Shown: positions 32,888 to 42,458 of the stretch, piece by piece
Layout: every line of letters starts with the position of its first letter
Position numbering within the stretch: the stretch's first letter is position 1
Assembly (NCBI GenBank): GCA_041640815.1
Contig: JBEPZO010000003.1
Span: forward strand, 7,713 to 71,712
DNA length: 64,000 nucleotides
Reading direction: 5' to 3'
Origin: JANWZL01 sp041640815
GTDB taxonomy: Bacteria; Pseudomonadota; Gammaproteobacteria; Burkholderiales; Thiobacillaceae
The notes under the pieces: model-generated
The model's database searches: none
The model's input: only the letters and a program-made list of their open reading frames with translations
Told to the model about the DNA's origin: nothing
Translations under genes and position numbers: made by a program

Positions 32888-35800
32888 TTAACGCGGGCTG
32901 GAGGCCGTGGGCGCGGCGGGGAAGCGATACCGCCACCACTGCAGGACACGCCCGTGCAGGGACTCATAGAACGACAGCATGGCTGGCAGCCAAAACAGCG
33001 TGACGAGGGTGGTCACGACCAGGCCGAAGCTGATGCTGGTGGCCATGGGGATGAGGAACTGCGCCTGCAGCGAGCGCTCGCTCAAAAGGCCGGATAACCC
33101 GCCGATGGTGGTGAGCGAGGTGAGCAGGATGGCCCTGAAGCGCAGGCAGGCCGCATTGATCAAGGCCTCGCGCACGGCCACCCCCTGCTCGCGCTGATGC
33201 CGGTAGAACTCGGTGAGGATGATGGAATCGTTGACCACGATGCCGGACAGCCCGAACAGGCCAAACAGCGACAGCACCGTCAAGTCGAGCCCCATCAGCC
33301 AGTGGCCGAAGACCGCGCCCGCCAGGCCGAAGGGGATGGCGAGCATGATGATCAGCGGCCAGCCATAGTGCGCGAAGACCCAGGTGAGGATGAGGTAGAT
33401 GAGGGCAAGGCCGAGGATCATGCCCAGCCGCATGTCGCCGAGGGTTTTGCGCTGATCGGCAGCGCGGCCCTCGAATGACCAGCGTATGCCATGGCGCTCG
33501 CTCAGTTCGCGCAACGTGGTCTCGGCGAGCTGGGCCAGGATCTCGTTGCTATTGGCCACTGCGCTCATGACTTGGGCATTGACCTCTACCGCGAGCTGTG
33601 TCTCGGCGTGGCGCAGGGCCTCGAACCCCTGTCGGCTCTGCCAAGTGGCCACCGTCGCAAGCGGCACCCAGGAGCCGTCCGGGGCACGCACGGTCAGGCG
33701 ATCGAGGCTCGCGAGGCTGTTGCGCTCTGCCGCCGGCAGGCGCAGGCGAACCTCCACTTCCTCGGTGCCGTCCTGGAACAACTGGACCAGGCGGCCATCG
33801 TAGGCCGCGCGCAACTGCCGCGCCAGCTCCTCCACCGTAAAGCCGAGCGCCTCGCCGGCGGGAGTGAGGCGAAACAGGATCTGCTCGCGCCCATAGGGCA
33901 TGTCGTCCTCGATGCCATAGACGCCGGGGATCTTGCGCAGCACCGCCATGAGCTCCAGCGCTGCCTGTTTGAGCGTGTGGGCATCGCGGCCGGTGAGCCG
34001 CACCTGGATGTCGGAGCCAGGCGGGCCGGCGCGGCGTGGCGCGACCACGAAGGTCTCCATCCCCGCCGGCAGTTGAATGCGCGACTGCCAAGCCTGCACG
34101 AATTGATCGGTACGCACGGTGCGCGCATCGGAAGGGATGAGCTCCACCGTCAGCGAGCCGAACTGATCCCCTTGCCGCAGCAGCAGATCGCCCGACAAGG
34201 CGCCGCTGCGCAGCACCGACTGGGCGACAAGCCCGCCACCTAGCGCCTCCTCGGTCTCGGCCAAGGTCTGGCGTAGGTGCTCGAGGAAGGCATCGACCTG
34301 CGCGCGCGGTGTACCGCTGGCGAAGGTGGCGTTGGCGAAGATCATGTAGGGTTCGGGGGTGGGGAAGAAGGTGAATTTCACCCGCCCGCCGACGATCAGC
34401 CCCACCGCCAGGATCAGTAAGGCAATCCCCGCCACCACCGTGCTGGCACGCCAGTCAAGCGCCTGCGTCACCAGGCGGCGGAAGGGCCCATCGCGCAGCC
34501 GGTCGAAACCGCGCTCCAGGCGCGCGCGCAGGCGGCTAGCGCTGGCGGCCGATTCGCGCGCGAAGGCGCTGCGCAGGTGCGCGGGCAGCACCAAGAAACA
34601 CTCCACCACCGAGGCCAGCAGCACGCACACCATGATGAAGGGGATGTCGAACATGATCTTGCCGATGGGACCGGAGACCAGCATCAGCGGGATGAAGGCC
34701 GCCACGGTGGTGAGGCTGGAGGCGATGACCGGCCAGAACATCCGCCGCGCCCCGCCCTCGGCGGCAGCAAGCGGCGGCTCGCCCATGCGCCGGTGGGCGT
34801 AGGCATCTTCGCCCACGACGATGGCGTCGTCGACGATGACGCCTAGGGCCATGATCAGGGCGAACAGGCTCATCATGTTGATCGTGCCGCCCATCGCCCA
34901 GAGCACGGCCAACGTGGCCATGAAGGCGGTGGGGATGCCCATCGCCACCCATAGGGTGACGCGACCGTTGAGAAACAGCAGTAGGATGCCCACCACGATG
35001 ACGAGGCCCAGCAGGCCGTTCTTCAGCAGCAGGCTGATGCGTTCGTCGATGAGGCTCCATTGTTCGTCATAGACCTTGAGCTCGACGGACTTGGGTAGCC
35101 GCGGCCGCGTATCCTTGAGCCACTGGTGCAGGATCTTGGCCGCCTTGAGCGAGTGCCCCTGCTCCGCACGCTTCAGTTGCAGCTCGACGGCTGGACGTCC
35201 AGCCACCTCCAAGAACTGGCTGCCGTCGCGCGCCTGGCGCGTGATCTTGGCCACCTGGCCGAGCTCGATGCGGGTCCCGGCCTCGGTGACCAAGGGCAGG
35301 TCGGCATAGTCGCGCGGGTCCTTGCGCAGGTTGACGCCACGCACCTCGCGTTCGACCTCCGCCTCACCCAACCTGCCTGCCGGGGCGTCCCGGTTGATGG
35401 CCATGAGGCGCTGTGCGACCTGATCCAGTGAGAGCCCCAGGCGCTCCAGCTCGCGCGTCGGGATCTCGATGGCTATCTCTTCCTCCGGCAGGCCAAGGAC
35501 GTCGATCTTGTCGACGCCGCGCGCGAGTAGCTCGGCCTCGAAACGGCGCGCCAGGGTGCGCAGTTCGGTGAGGTTGTCGCCGATGATGAGCAGGCGCGCG
35601 ATCGGCTCGTAGCGCACCACCCGGGTGACCTGCGGCGGCTCGGCATCGGCCGGCAGATTGCGGAATTCGCTCACCGCCTGCTTCACCTCATCGAGGGCGG
35701 TGATGGGATCCGTGCCCTCTTTCAGTTCCAGCGTGATGCTTGCCAGGCCCAGGGTCGAGGTGGAGGTGAGCTTGTCCAGGCCGGCTACGGTTTTGAGCCG

Positions 35801-36016
35801 TTGCTCCAACGGCGTGGTGATCGCCTCCTCCACATCCTCGGCCGCCGCACCGCGCCACTCCACCCGCACGCTGATGACGTCGAGATCGAAGTTGGGAAAG
35901 AACTGGATGTTCAGCCTGCTCAAGGCAAAAAGGCCCGCCACGATCAGCATGATCATGAGCAAATTGCCCGCCACTGGGTGGCGGGCAAAGGCGGCGACGA
36001 GATCGCGGCGAGGCAT
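32888..36016 (-). CDS. RND-family efflux permease
   Basis: A 1042-residue inner-membrane RND transporter of the AcrB/MexF-like superfamily, nearest in type to uncharacterised AcrB/AcrD/AcrF group members. The first membrane helix is at about 14-34. The two large periplasmic loops (about 40-325 and 550-860) and twelve helices are in the expected places. The proton-relay motif GVIVDDAIVVGED lies at 392-404, with Asp396 and Asp397. No membrane-fusion protein or outer-membrane factor gene is adjacent, so the partners must be encoded elsewhere, or it works differently from tripartite pumps. The substrate cannot be told from the sequence. Confidence 0.88.
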   Translation of the reverse strand: MPRRDLVAAFARHPVAGNLLMIMLIVAGLFALSRLNIQFFPNFDLDVISVRVEWRGAAAEDVEEAITTPLEQRLKTVAGLDKLTSTSTLGLASITLELKEGTDPITALDEVKQAVSEFRNLPADAEPPQVTRVVRYEPIARLLIIGDNLTELRTLARRFEAELLARGVDKIDVLGLPEEEIAIEIPTRELERLGLSLDQVAQRLMAINRDAPAGRLGEAEVEREVRGVNLRKDPRDYADLPLVTEAGTRIELGQVAKITRQARDGSQFLEVAGRPAVELQLKRAEQGHSLKAAKILHQWLKDTRPRLPKSVELKVYDEQWSLIDERISLLLKNGLLGLVIVVGILLLFLNGRVTLWVAMGIPTAFMATLAVLWAMGGTINMMSLFALIMALGVIVDDAIVVGEDAYAHRRMGEPPLAAAEGGARRMFWPVIASSLTTVAAFIPLMLVSGPIGKIMFDIPFIMVCVLLASVVECFLVLPAHLRSAFARESAASASRLRARLERGFDRLRDGPFRRLVTQALDWRASTVVAGIALLILAVGLIVGGRVKFTFFPTPEPYMIFANATFASGTPRAQVDAFLEHLRQTLAETEEALGGGLVAQSVLRSGALSGDLLLRQGDQFGSLTVELIPSDARTVRTDQFVQAWQSRIQLPAGMETFVVAPRRAGPPGSDIQVRLTGRDAHTLKQAALELMAVLRKIPGVYGIEDDMPYGREQILFRLTPAGEALGFTVEELARQLRAAYDGRLVQLFQDGTEEVEVRLRLPAAERNSLASLDRLTVRAPDGSWVPLATVATWQSRQGFEALRHAETQLAVEVNAQVMSAVANSNEILAQLAETTLRELSERHGIRWSFEGRAADQRKTLGDMRLGMILGLALIYLILTWVFAHYGWPLIIMLAIPFGLAGAVFGHWLMGLDLTVLSLFGLFGLSGIVVNDSIILTEFYRHQREQGVAVREALINAACLRFRAILLTSLTTIGGLSGLLSERSLQAQFLIPMATSISFGLVVTTLVTLFWLPAMLSFYESLHGRVLQWWRYRFPAAPTASSPR

Positions 36017-36088
36017 GGAGGTGGCCTAGAGAAAACGTGCGGTGGGCGTCCGTTCAGGATGTGCGCAGCGCTGGCATGCCTGGACGGA

Positions 36089-37282
36089 CTAGCCGCTTGC
36101 CAGGGCGGTGCCAAGCGCCTGCGCCAGATCGGCCTTGAGGTCGTCAGGGTGTTCCAGGCCCACTGCGATGCGGATGAGGCCATCGCCGATGCCGGCCGCC
36201 GCCCGCTGCTCCGCCGTCATGCGGCTATGGGTGGTGCTGGCGGGGTGCGTGATGGTGGTCTTGGCATCGCCCAGGTTGGCGGTGATGGACATCAGGCGCG
36301 TGGCGTCGATGACCCGCCAGGCGGCGGCCTGGCCCCCCTCGACCTCGAAGGAGAGGATGCCGCCGCCACCCGACTGCTGCCTTTGCGCCAGCTCGTACTG
36401 GGGATGCGAGGGAAGCCCCGGGTAGTACACCCGGGTCACACCGGGCTGGCGCTCCAACCATTGCGCCAGCTCAAGCGCGTTGCGCGTATGGGCCTGCATG
36501 CGTAGCGGCAGGGTCTCCAGGCCCTTGAGCAAAACCCAGGCATTGAAGGCAGAGAGGCTAGGGCCAGCGGTGCGCAAGAAGGCAAAGACCCCCTCCATCA
36601 GCTCCCTGCTACCCAGAACGGCGCCGCCCAACACCCGCCCCTGGCCGTCGAGATACTTGGTGGCAGAGTGAATGACGATGTCCGCCCCCAGTTGCAAAGG
36701 GCGTTGCAGGACGGGGGTGCAAAAACAGTTGTCCACCGCCAACACCGCACCGGCTGCGTGCGCGATGTCGGCCAGGGTGCGGATGTCGCTCACCTCGGTG
36801 AGCGGGTTGGATGGCGACTCCAAAAAGAAGAGGCGGGTGTTGGGCCTCACCGCTGCCTGCCACTCGGCCGGCTCGGTGGGGGAGACGAAGCTCGTCTCGA
36901 TGCCGAAGCGCGCCAGGATGGTGGTAAATAACTGCACCGTGGAGCCGAAGATGGCGCGCGAGGCGACCACATGTTCGCCGGCGCGCATGAGCCCCATCAC
37001 TGTGGCGAGGATGGCCGCCATGCCGGAAGCGAAGGCCACGCAGCGCTGCGCGCCTTCCAGTGCGGCCAGCCGTGCCTCGAACATGGACACCGTCGGGTTG
37101 GTGAAACGGGAGTAGATGGGGCCCGGTTCGGTGCCGGCGAAGCGGGCCGCCGCCTCCGCCGCGCTGGTGAAAACGAAGCTGGAGGTCAGAAACATGGCCT
37201 CCGAGTGCTCCATGAACTGGCTGCGCGCGGTCCCCGTTCGGATGGCCATGGTCTCTGGGTGCAAGGTGTGGGTCACGGTCAT
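36089..37282 (-). CDS. metZ: O-succinylhomoserine sulfhydrylase
   Basis: MetZ makes homocysteine from O-succinylhomoserine (or O-acetylhomoserine) and sulfide, in direct sulfhydrylation. The 397-residue product is a Cys/Met-metabolism PLP enzyme. The PLP Lys lies in HSATKYLDGQGR, the phosphate-binding region is near FASGMAAILAT, and TRFTNPTVSMFE is typical (read here as SRFTNPT). Its place after purF fits many Betaproteobacteria, and the purF-metZ order supports the call over other family members. Use of sulfide suits a sulfur oxidiser. Confidence 0.93.
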   Translation of the reverse strand: MTVTHTLHPETMAIRTGTARSQFMEHSEAMFLTSSFVFTSAAEAAARFAGTEPGPIYSRFTNPTVSMFEARLAALEGAQRCVAFASGMAAILATVMGLMRAGEHVVASRAIFGSTVQLFTTILARFGIETSFVSPTEPAEWQAAVRPNTRLFFLESPSNPLTEVSDIRTLADIAHAAGAVLAVDNCFCTPVLQRPLQLGADIVIHSATKYLDGQGRVLGGAVLGSRELMEGVFAFLRTAGPSLSAFNAWVLLKGLETLPLRMQAHTRNALELAQWLERQPGVTRVYYPGLPSHPQYELAQRQQSGGGGILSFEVEGGQAAAWRVIDATRLMSITANLGDAKTTITHPASTTHSRMTAEQRAAAGIGDGLIRIAVGLEHPDDLKADLAQALGTALASG

Positions 37283-37337
37283 GCCTCCCGCAGCAAAGGG
37301 CTGATGTTAGCGCAACGCGGCGGCCACCACTCAAGCG

Positions 37338-38852
37338 TCAGTGCGCCAGATTGAGATGCAATTGCCGCGTGGGCAAGGACTGGCGCGCAGGGATGAGGCC
37401 GTTGCGCTGCGCCTCGAGCAGGGCGAGGTACTCCTCTGTCACGTCGCCGGTGATGTAGCGGCCGTCGAAACAAGAGGCCTCGAAGGATTGAAGCCGTGGG
37501 TTGACCGACTGCACCGCCTGGATGAGGTCGGGCAGGTCTTGGTAGATGACGGCATCGGCACCGATCTCACGGCAGATCTCTTCCTCGGTGCGGCCGTTGG
37601 CCAAGAGCTCGCTGCGGGTCGGCATGTCGATGCCATAGACATTGGGGAAGCGCACCGGCGGGCTCGCCGAGGCGAAATACACCCGATGCGCGCCTGAATC
37701 CCGCGCCATCTGGATGATCTCTCGGCTGGTGGTACCGCGCACGATGGAGTCGTCCACCAGCAGCACGTTCTTGCCGCGAAACTCCAAGGCCATCGCGTTG
37801 AGCTTCTGGCGTACGGATTTCTTGCGCACGGCCTGGCCGGGCATGATGAAGGTGCGGCCGATGTAGCGGTTCTTGATGAAGCCCTCGCGGTAGGGCAGGT
37901 TCAGGCGCATGGCGAGCTGCAAAGCGCTCGGCCGGCTGGTGTCCGGGATGGGGATCACCACGTCGATGTCCAGGTGGCGATATTCACGCCGGATCTTGTC
38001 GGCCAGCATCTCGCCCATGCGCAGCCGCGTCTCGTAGACGGAGGTGCCGTCCAGAACCGAATCCGGACGCGCGAAATAGACGAATTCGAAGATGCAGGGG
38101 TTGAGGCTGGCGTGCTCGGCACAGGGGTGGCTATGAAACTGGCCGTCGAGGGTGACGATGACGGCCTCACCCGGCGCCACGTCGCGCACGGGGCTGAAGC
38201 CCAGGGCATCGAGGGCCACGCTCTCGGAGGCCACCATCCAGTCATGACCCGTCGGCGTCTCCAAACGCCCGATGATCAGCGGCCGGATGCCGTAGGGGTC
38301 GCGGAAGGCCAGCAGACCGAAACCCGCGATCATCGCCACGACGGCATAGGCGCCGCGGCAGCGGCGATGCACGCCGGCAACCGCAGCGAATACATCCTCC
38401 ACCGTGAGGCGGTGGCCGTGCACCGCCTCATGCAGCTCGTGCGCCAGCACGTTGAGCAGGACCTCTGAGTCCGAACCCGTGTTCACATGCCGCAGGTCCT
38501 CCCGAAACAACTCGTCCTGGAGCTCGGCGGTGTTGGTCAGATTGCCGTTATGCCCCAGCACGATGCCGAAGGGGGAATTGACGTAAAAGGGCTGGGCTTC
38601 TGCCGGGCTCGACGGGGTGCCTGCCGTGGGATAACGCACGTGGGCAATGCCGGCATTGCCCACGAGGTTACGCATGTCACGCGTGCGGAAGACGTCCCGG
38701 ACCATGCCGGTGGACTTGTGCATGTGGAACATGCTGCCATCGGCGGTGACGATGCCGGCCGCATCCTGCCCCCGGTGCTGCAGCATCTGCAAGCCGTCGT
38801 AGAGGAGCTGGTTGACCGGCTGGTTGGAGACGATACCAAGGATGCCACACAT
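37338..38852 (-). CDS. purF: Amidophosphoribosyltransferase
   Basis: PurF catalyses the first committed step of purine synthesis, forming 5-phosphoribosylamine from PRPP and glutamine. The 504-residue product begins MCGILGIV, whose Cys becomes the N-terminal nucleophile of the glutaminase domain. The PRPP loop VLLVDDSIVRGTTS is present at about 360. The C-terminal domain carries PYREGFIKNRYIGRTFI. It lies between cvpA and metZ, as in most Betaproteobacteria. Confidence 0.97.
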   Translation of the reverse strand: MCGILGIVSNQPVNQLLYDGLQMLQHRGQDAAGIVTADGSMFHMHKSTGMVRDVFRTRDMRNLVGNAGIAHVRYPTAGTPSSPAEAQPFYVNSPFGIVLGHNGNLTNTAELQDELFREDLRHVNTGSDSEVLLNVLAHELHEAVHGHRLTVEDVFAAVAGVHRRCRGAYAVVAMIAGFGLLAFRDPYGIRPLIIGRLETPTGHDWMVASESVALDALGFSPVRDVAPGEAVIVTLDGQFHSHPCAEHASLNPCIFEFVYFARPDSVLDGTSVYETRLRMGEMLADKIRREYRHLDIDVVIPIPDTSRPSALQLAMRLNLPYREGFIKNRYIGRTFIMPGQAVRKKSVRQKLNAMALEFRGKNVLLVDDSIVRGTTSREIIQMARDSGAHRVYFASASPPVRFPNVYGIDMPTRSELLANGRTEEEICREIGADAVIYQDLPDLIQAVQSVNPRLQSFEASCFDGRYITGDVTEEYLALLEAQRNGLIPARQSLPTRQLHLNLAH

Positions 38853-38948
38853 GATTTACCCTCTTGCGTCAGAGGCGGGTCGCGCCCACGATCGATTTTC
38901 CACCGCCTGGTCCGGCCAGGGGCTGTATGGAGCGATGCGCATGCTCGA

Positions 38949-39434
38949 CTAATAGCGGATGTGCTGCACCAGCTGCGCTGGCAGGAAGGCCATGACGGTC
39001 CTGGCGCCCGTTTCGAGCGCTTCATTGAGCAGCGCGTCCTGCCAAAACCGCGTCTGCGGCAGCGCGGTCAGCCCCGCCAGCAGCGTGAACAGAAGCACGA
39101 CCAAGCCACCGCGTGCGAGCCCAAACAGCAGGCCCAGCAATTTGTCGTAGAAGCCGAGTCCAACCCATTTCACCATCCCTGCCAGGACTGCGCCGCCCAA
39201 GCTGGCTGCCCCGACGGTGACGACGAAGACCAAGATGACCGCGGCGAAGTGACGCAAGGCCTCGCTCGCCACGCCCGGCACCAGCGGTGCCACCAGCGGC
39301 GCAAGCGACTTGGCGAGGATGAAGGCAAGCACCCAGGCCCCGAGGGAAAAGACCTCGCGGATCAGGCCGCGCATCAGGCCAATCACCGCCGAGGCGGCGA
39401 GAACGCCGAGGACGATGAGGTCGAGCGCGGTCAT
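38949..39434 (-). CDS. cvpA: CvpA family membrane protein
   Basis: CvpA is a small inner-membrane protein linked to colicin V production and purF in many Proteobacteria. The 161-residue product starts MTALDLIVLGVLAASAVIGL. Four hydrophobic segments are visible at about 5-22, 28-48, 63-90 and 100-122. The segment RGLIREVFSLGAW is typical. The start at 39434 is 7 bp after the SPOR gene stop, so it is in the same operon. The frame continues upstream of this ATG only as a shadow. Confidence 0.9.
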   Translation of the reverse strand: MTALDLIVLGVLAASAVIGLMRGLIREVFSLGAWVLAFILAKSLAPLVAPLVPGVASEALRHFAAVILVFVVTVGAASLGGAVLAGMVKWVGLGFYDKLLGLLFGLARGGLVVLLFTLLAGLTALPQTRFWQDALLNEALETGARTVMAFLPAQLVQHIRY

Positions 39435-39441
39435 CCCCGAC

Positions 39442-40068
39442 TCAAGGCCCCAGCAGAATCGGTCCGAACCCCTTGGCGCGCAGCTTGGCCTGCACCTCCA
39501 GGGCCTCGCTGCGCTGCGCATAGGGGCCCATGCGCACCCGCACCTGGCCGCCGACATGCTGGACCACGACGGCGAAACCCGCCGCCCGCGCCTTGTCGGC
39601 CAACTGCTGGGCGTTGGCCGCGTTGCTGAAGGCGCCCAGCTGCAGATAATAGCCGCGCGCAGCAAAGGCCTCCGACGCCGGCGCGGCGCCCTGGTCGCGT
39701 GTCTGCGCCACCTTGGGGGCGGCAGGGGCGCGAGGAGTGGCGGGGGCGGGCTCGGACGCCGTGTCAGGGGGGGTCTTGGCGGGCGCAGGGTTGACCGTTG
39801 GCGCTTGCGGTGCGGTCTGCGCGATAGGCGTGGCCGGCTCGACCGCCTCCTCGGCCGAGGCGGCAGCGGGCGCTTGGGGATCAAACGGCGTGGACTGATC
39901 GGGGATGCGGATGTCCACGCCTGGCCCCAAGGGTTTGGGCTCCGGGTTGAATAGCATGGGCAGCACGACCACGGCGAAAAGGGCCAAGGCGATGGCCCCT
40001 ACCAGCCGCCGCCGCGCCCGCCGGCGCAGTTCCAACTCCTCATTCGTCAGCGTATCGCTCTCGGCCAT
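39442..40068 (-). CDS. SPOR-domain inner-membrane protein (DedD-like)
   Basis: A 208-residue SPOR protein. The ATG at 40068 is preceded by a GAGGGGG stretch. The N-terminal cytoplasmic stretch (1-20) precedes one membrane helix at about 22-40. A Pro/Ala-rich linker extends to about 130, and a C-terminal SPOR domain (about 130-208) starts near GYYLQLGAFSNAANAQ. SPOR domains bind denuded peptidoglycan at division septa. The position between folC and cvpA is the usual one for DedD in Betaproteobacteria. Confidence 0.87.
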   Translation of the reverse strand: MAESDTLTNEELELRRRARRRLVGAIALALFAVVVLPMLFNPEPKPLGPGVDIRIPDQSTPFDPQAPAAASAEEAVEPATPIAQTAPQAPTVNPAPAKTPPDTASEPAPATPRAPAAPKVAQTRDQGAAPASEAFAARGYYLQLGAFSNAANAQQLADKARAAGFAVVVQHVGGQVRVRMGPYAQRSEALEVQAKLRAKGFGPILLGP

Positions 40069-40230
40069 GCCCCCTCGCCTCCCTCCGCCTCGCCCGACAG
40101 CGGCGCGGCCAGTGCCCACCGCCATGCAGGCCGTATTCCCGCCGCGGGCATAAGCCCACTCGGCACCCCGGGCCGCTTCCCGCCGCTTTCCGACCGATCC
40201 GCCTTTGCACCGCTGTCCTCGCGCCCGGCT

Positions 40231-41571
40231 TCAGGCCGCCAGGTCACGCTTGCCAGATCTTGCGGCCAAGACACGGGTGGCGGCAGCCACGGTGTGGAAG
40301 GAACCGAAAATGACAATTATATCGGCTGGGCCGGCGCTCGCACAGGCCGCATCTAGTGCGTCGGCGACCTCGGCATGCGCCTGGGCGGCCTCGATCTCGG
40401 CGTCTTTGAGCAACCCGAGCAGGGCGTCAGCGGACAGCCCGCGCGGACCAGGCAGGCCGGCGACGTACCAGGCATCGATGTGGGGACGCAGCGCGCGCAC
40501 GACGGCGCGCACGTCCTTGTCACGCAGCATGCCGAACACGGCGAGGCGGCGGCCCCCGGCGCCGAGGCCGGACAGATTGGCCGCCAGTGCCCGCGCTGCC
40601 TGCGGGTTGTGCGCCACATCCAGGATGAAGGTGGGCGCACCAGGCAGGACCTGAAAACGTCCGGCTAGACGCGCCTGCGCCAAACCCGTGCGCAGGGCCT
40701 GCAGGCTCACCGGCAGGCGGTCGCGTAACGTCTCCAGGGCGGTGATCGCCGCCGCCGCATTGGCGAGCTGAAACGCACCGGGCAGGGCCGGCGGCGGCAG
40801 CTCCGCATAGCGCCGATTGCCGACACGGCAGGTCCAGCTGCCCTGCTGGGCCTCGATGCCGATCTCATGGCCCAAGCGGTAAAGCTTCGCGCCCACGGCA
40901 TGGGCGTGGTCGAGCAGACTCTGGGGGGGCTCGGGGTCGGTCACCACGGCGGGGCGTCCAGGGCGGAAGATGCCGGCCTTCTCTCGGCCTATGGCCTCGC
41001 GGCTATGCCCCAGATAGTCCTGATGATCGAGGTCCACCGAGGTGATCACGGCACAATCGGCATCGAAGACATTGACCGCATCCAGGCGGCCGCCCAAGCC
41101 CACTTCCAACACCGCGGCCGTCACGCCGAGTCGGTTGAACAGCCAGACGGCAGCCAGGGTGCCATGCTCGAAATAGGTCAAAGGGATGTCGCCGCGCGCG
41201 GCTTCGACCGCGGCTAAGGCAGCCATATGCATGGCGTCGGGCAGCGCCGCGCTGGCCACGCGCACCCGCTCGCCGTAGTGCAGCAGGTGGGGCGAGGTGT
41301 AGCAACCCACGCGATAGCCCGCCTCGGTGAGCACGGCCTCCAGATAGGCGCAGGTCGAGCCCTTGCCATTGGTGCCGCCGACGGTGATCACCGGACAGGA
41401 GAGGGTCAAGCCTAGACGGCCGCGCACCGCCTCCACCCGCTCGAGTCCGAGCGCGATGCCGACCGGGTGTCTGACCTCGAGCCAGGTCAGCCAGTCAGAC
41501 AGGCACTTCGGCTCAGCCCGCCGCTTCGTGCTGCCGGCAGACCGACCTGGACGGGTCGTCTCTTGCTTCAA
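40231..41571 (-). CDS. folC: Bifunctional folylpolyglutamate synthase / dihydrofolate synthase
   Basis: FolC adds glutamate to dihydropteroate and folates. The 446-residue product has the Mur-ligase-type P-loop VITVGGTNGKGSTCAYL, then GCYTSPHLLHYGERVR, and the second-domain motif LDVAHNPQAARALA. The best start is a TTG at 41571, 17 bp after accD, because no in-frame ATG or GTG precedes the conserved part (SDWLTWLEVRHP). The next gene, encoding the SPOR protein, starts 162 bp downstream. Confidence 0.93.
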   Translation of the reverse strand: MKQETTRPGRSAGSTKRRAEPKCLSDWLTWLEVRHPVGIALGLERVEAVRGRLGLTLSCPVITVGGTNGKGSTCAYLEAVLTEAGYRVGCYTSPHLLHYGERVRVASAALPDAMHMAALAAVEAARGDIPLTYFEHGTLAAVWLFNRLGVTAAVLEVGLGGRLDAVNVFDADCAVITSVDLDHQDYLGHSREAIGREKAGIFRPGRPAVVTDPEPPQSLLDHAHAVGAKLYRLGHEIGIEAQQGSWTCRVGNRRYAELPPPALPGAFQLANAAAAITALETLRDRLPVSLQALRTGLAQARLAGRFQVLPGAPTFILDVAHNPQAARALAANLSGLGAGGRRLAVFGMLRDKDVRAVVRALRPHIDAWYVAGLPGPRGLSADALLGLLKDAEIEAAQAHAEVADALDAACASAGPADIIVIFGSFHTVAAATRVLAARSGKRDLAA

Positions 41572-41588
41572 CCCCGATCGACCGGACT

Positions 41589-42458
41589 TTACGCTTTGGG
41601 TACGGGTTTACGCATGAGGGCCGCGAGCAGGCGAGCGATGGTCTTACGCAGCTCGCGGCGATCGACGATCATGTCGATGGCGCCGTGCTCGAGCAGGAAT
41701 TCCGAGCGCTGAAAGCCTTCCGGCAGCTTCTCCCGCACCGTCTGCTCGATCACCCGCGGCCCGGCGAAACCGATCAGCGCCCCGGGCTCGGCGATGATGA
41801 CGTCGCCGAGCATGGCGAGGCTGGCCGACACGCCGCCCATGGTGGGGTCGGTGAGCACCGAGATGAACGGTAGCCGATGCGCGGCGAGCTGGGTGAGGGC
41901 GGCGCTGGTCTTGGCCATCTGCATGAGCGACAGCAGCCCCTCCTGCATGCGGGCGCCGCCGCTGGCGGTAAAGCAGATGAAGGGTTGTTTGCCCTTGATG
42001 GCGGCATCGACCCCGCGCACGAAACGCTCGCCGACCACCGATCCCATGGAGCCGCCCATGAAGCGAAACTCGAAGGCGGCCGCCACCACAGGCATGCCCA
42101 TGACCTTGCCCGCAACCACCACCAGGGCATCCTTTTCGCCGGTCTCCTTGCTCGCCTCGGCGATGCGCTCGCTGTATTTACGGCTGTCCTTGAAGCGCAG
42201 GGTATCCACGGGGGAGATGTTGGCGCCGATCTCGGTCTGCTCGCCGGCATCGAGCAGAAGCTCGAGCCGCTTCCTGGCACCGATGCGGTTGTGATAGCCG
42301 CACTGTGGACAGACCTGGGCGTTGTTGTCCAAATCAGCGGCATAGAGCACGGCCTCGCAGCTCGGGCACTTGCTCCAAAGCCCTTCGGGCACGGTCTTCT
42401 TGGCCGCCTCGACCCGGCGCTGGATCTTGGGCGGCAGGATCTTCTGGAACCAGCTCAT
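41589..42458 (-). CDS. accD: Acetyl-CoA carboxylase, carboxyltransferase beta subunit
   Basis: AccD, with AccA, transfers the carboxyl group to acetyl-CoA in malonyl-CoA synthesis. The 289-residue product has the N-terminal zinc ribbon with Cys pairs in CPSC and CPQC. The carboxyltransferase core includes the segments TASGGARMQEG and VLTDPTMGGVSAS. The start overlaps the trpA stop (ATGA at 42455-42458), showing translational coupling with the tryptophan genes, and folC follows. Confidence 0.97.
   Translation of the reverse strand: MSWFQKILPPKIQRRVEAAKKTVPEGLWSKCPSCEAVLYAADLDNNAQVCPQCGYHNRIGARKRLELLLDAGEQTEIGANISPVDTLRFKDSRKYSERIAEASKETGEKDALVVVAGKVMGMPVVAAAFEFRFMGGSMGSVVGERFVRGVDAAIKGKQPFICFTASGGARMQEGLLSLMQMAKTSAALTQLAAHRLPFISVLTDPTMGGVSASLAMLGDVIIAEPGALIGFAGPRVIEQTVREKLPEGFQRSEFLLEHGAIDMIVDRRELRKTIARLLAALMRKPVPKA

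Noticed and set aside
39435..39884. Minus-strand open frame extending cvpA upstream
   Set aside because: It covers the SPOR-domain gene in another frame and is Arg/Pro-rich low-complexity sequence; CvpA begins at 39434.
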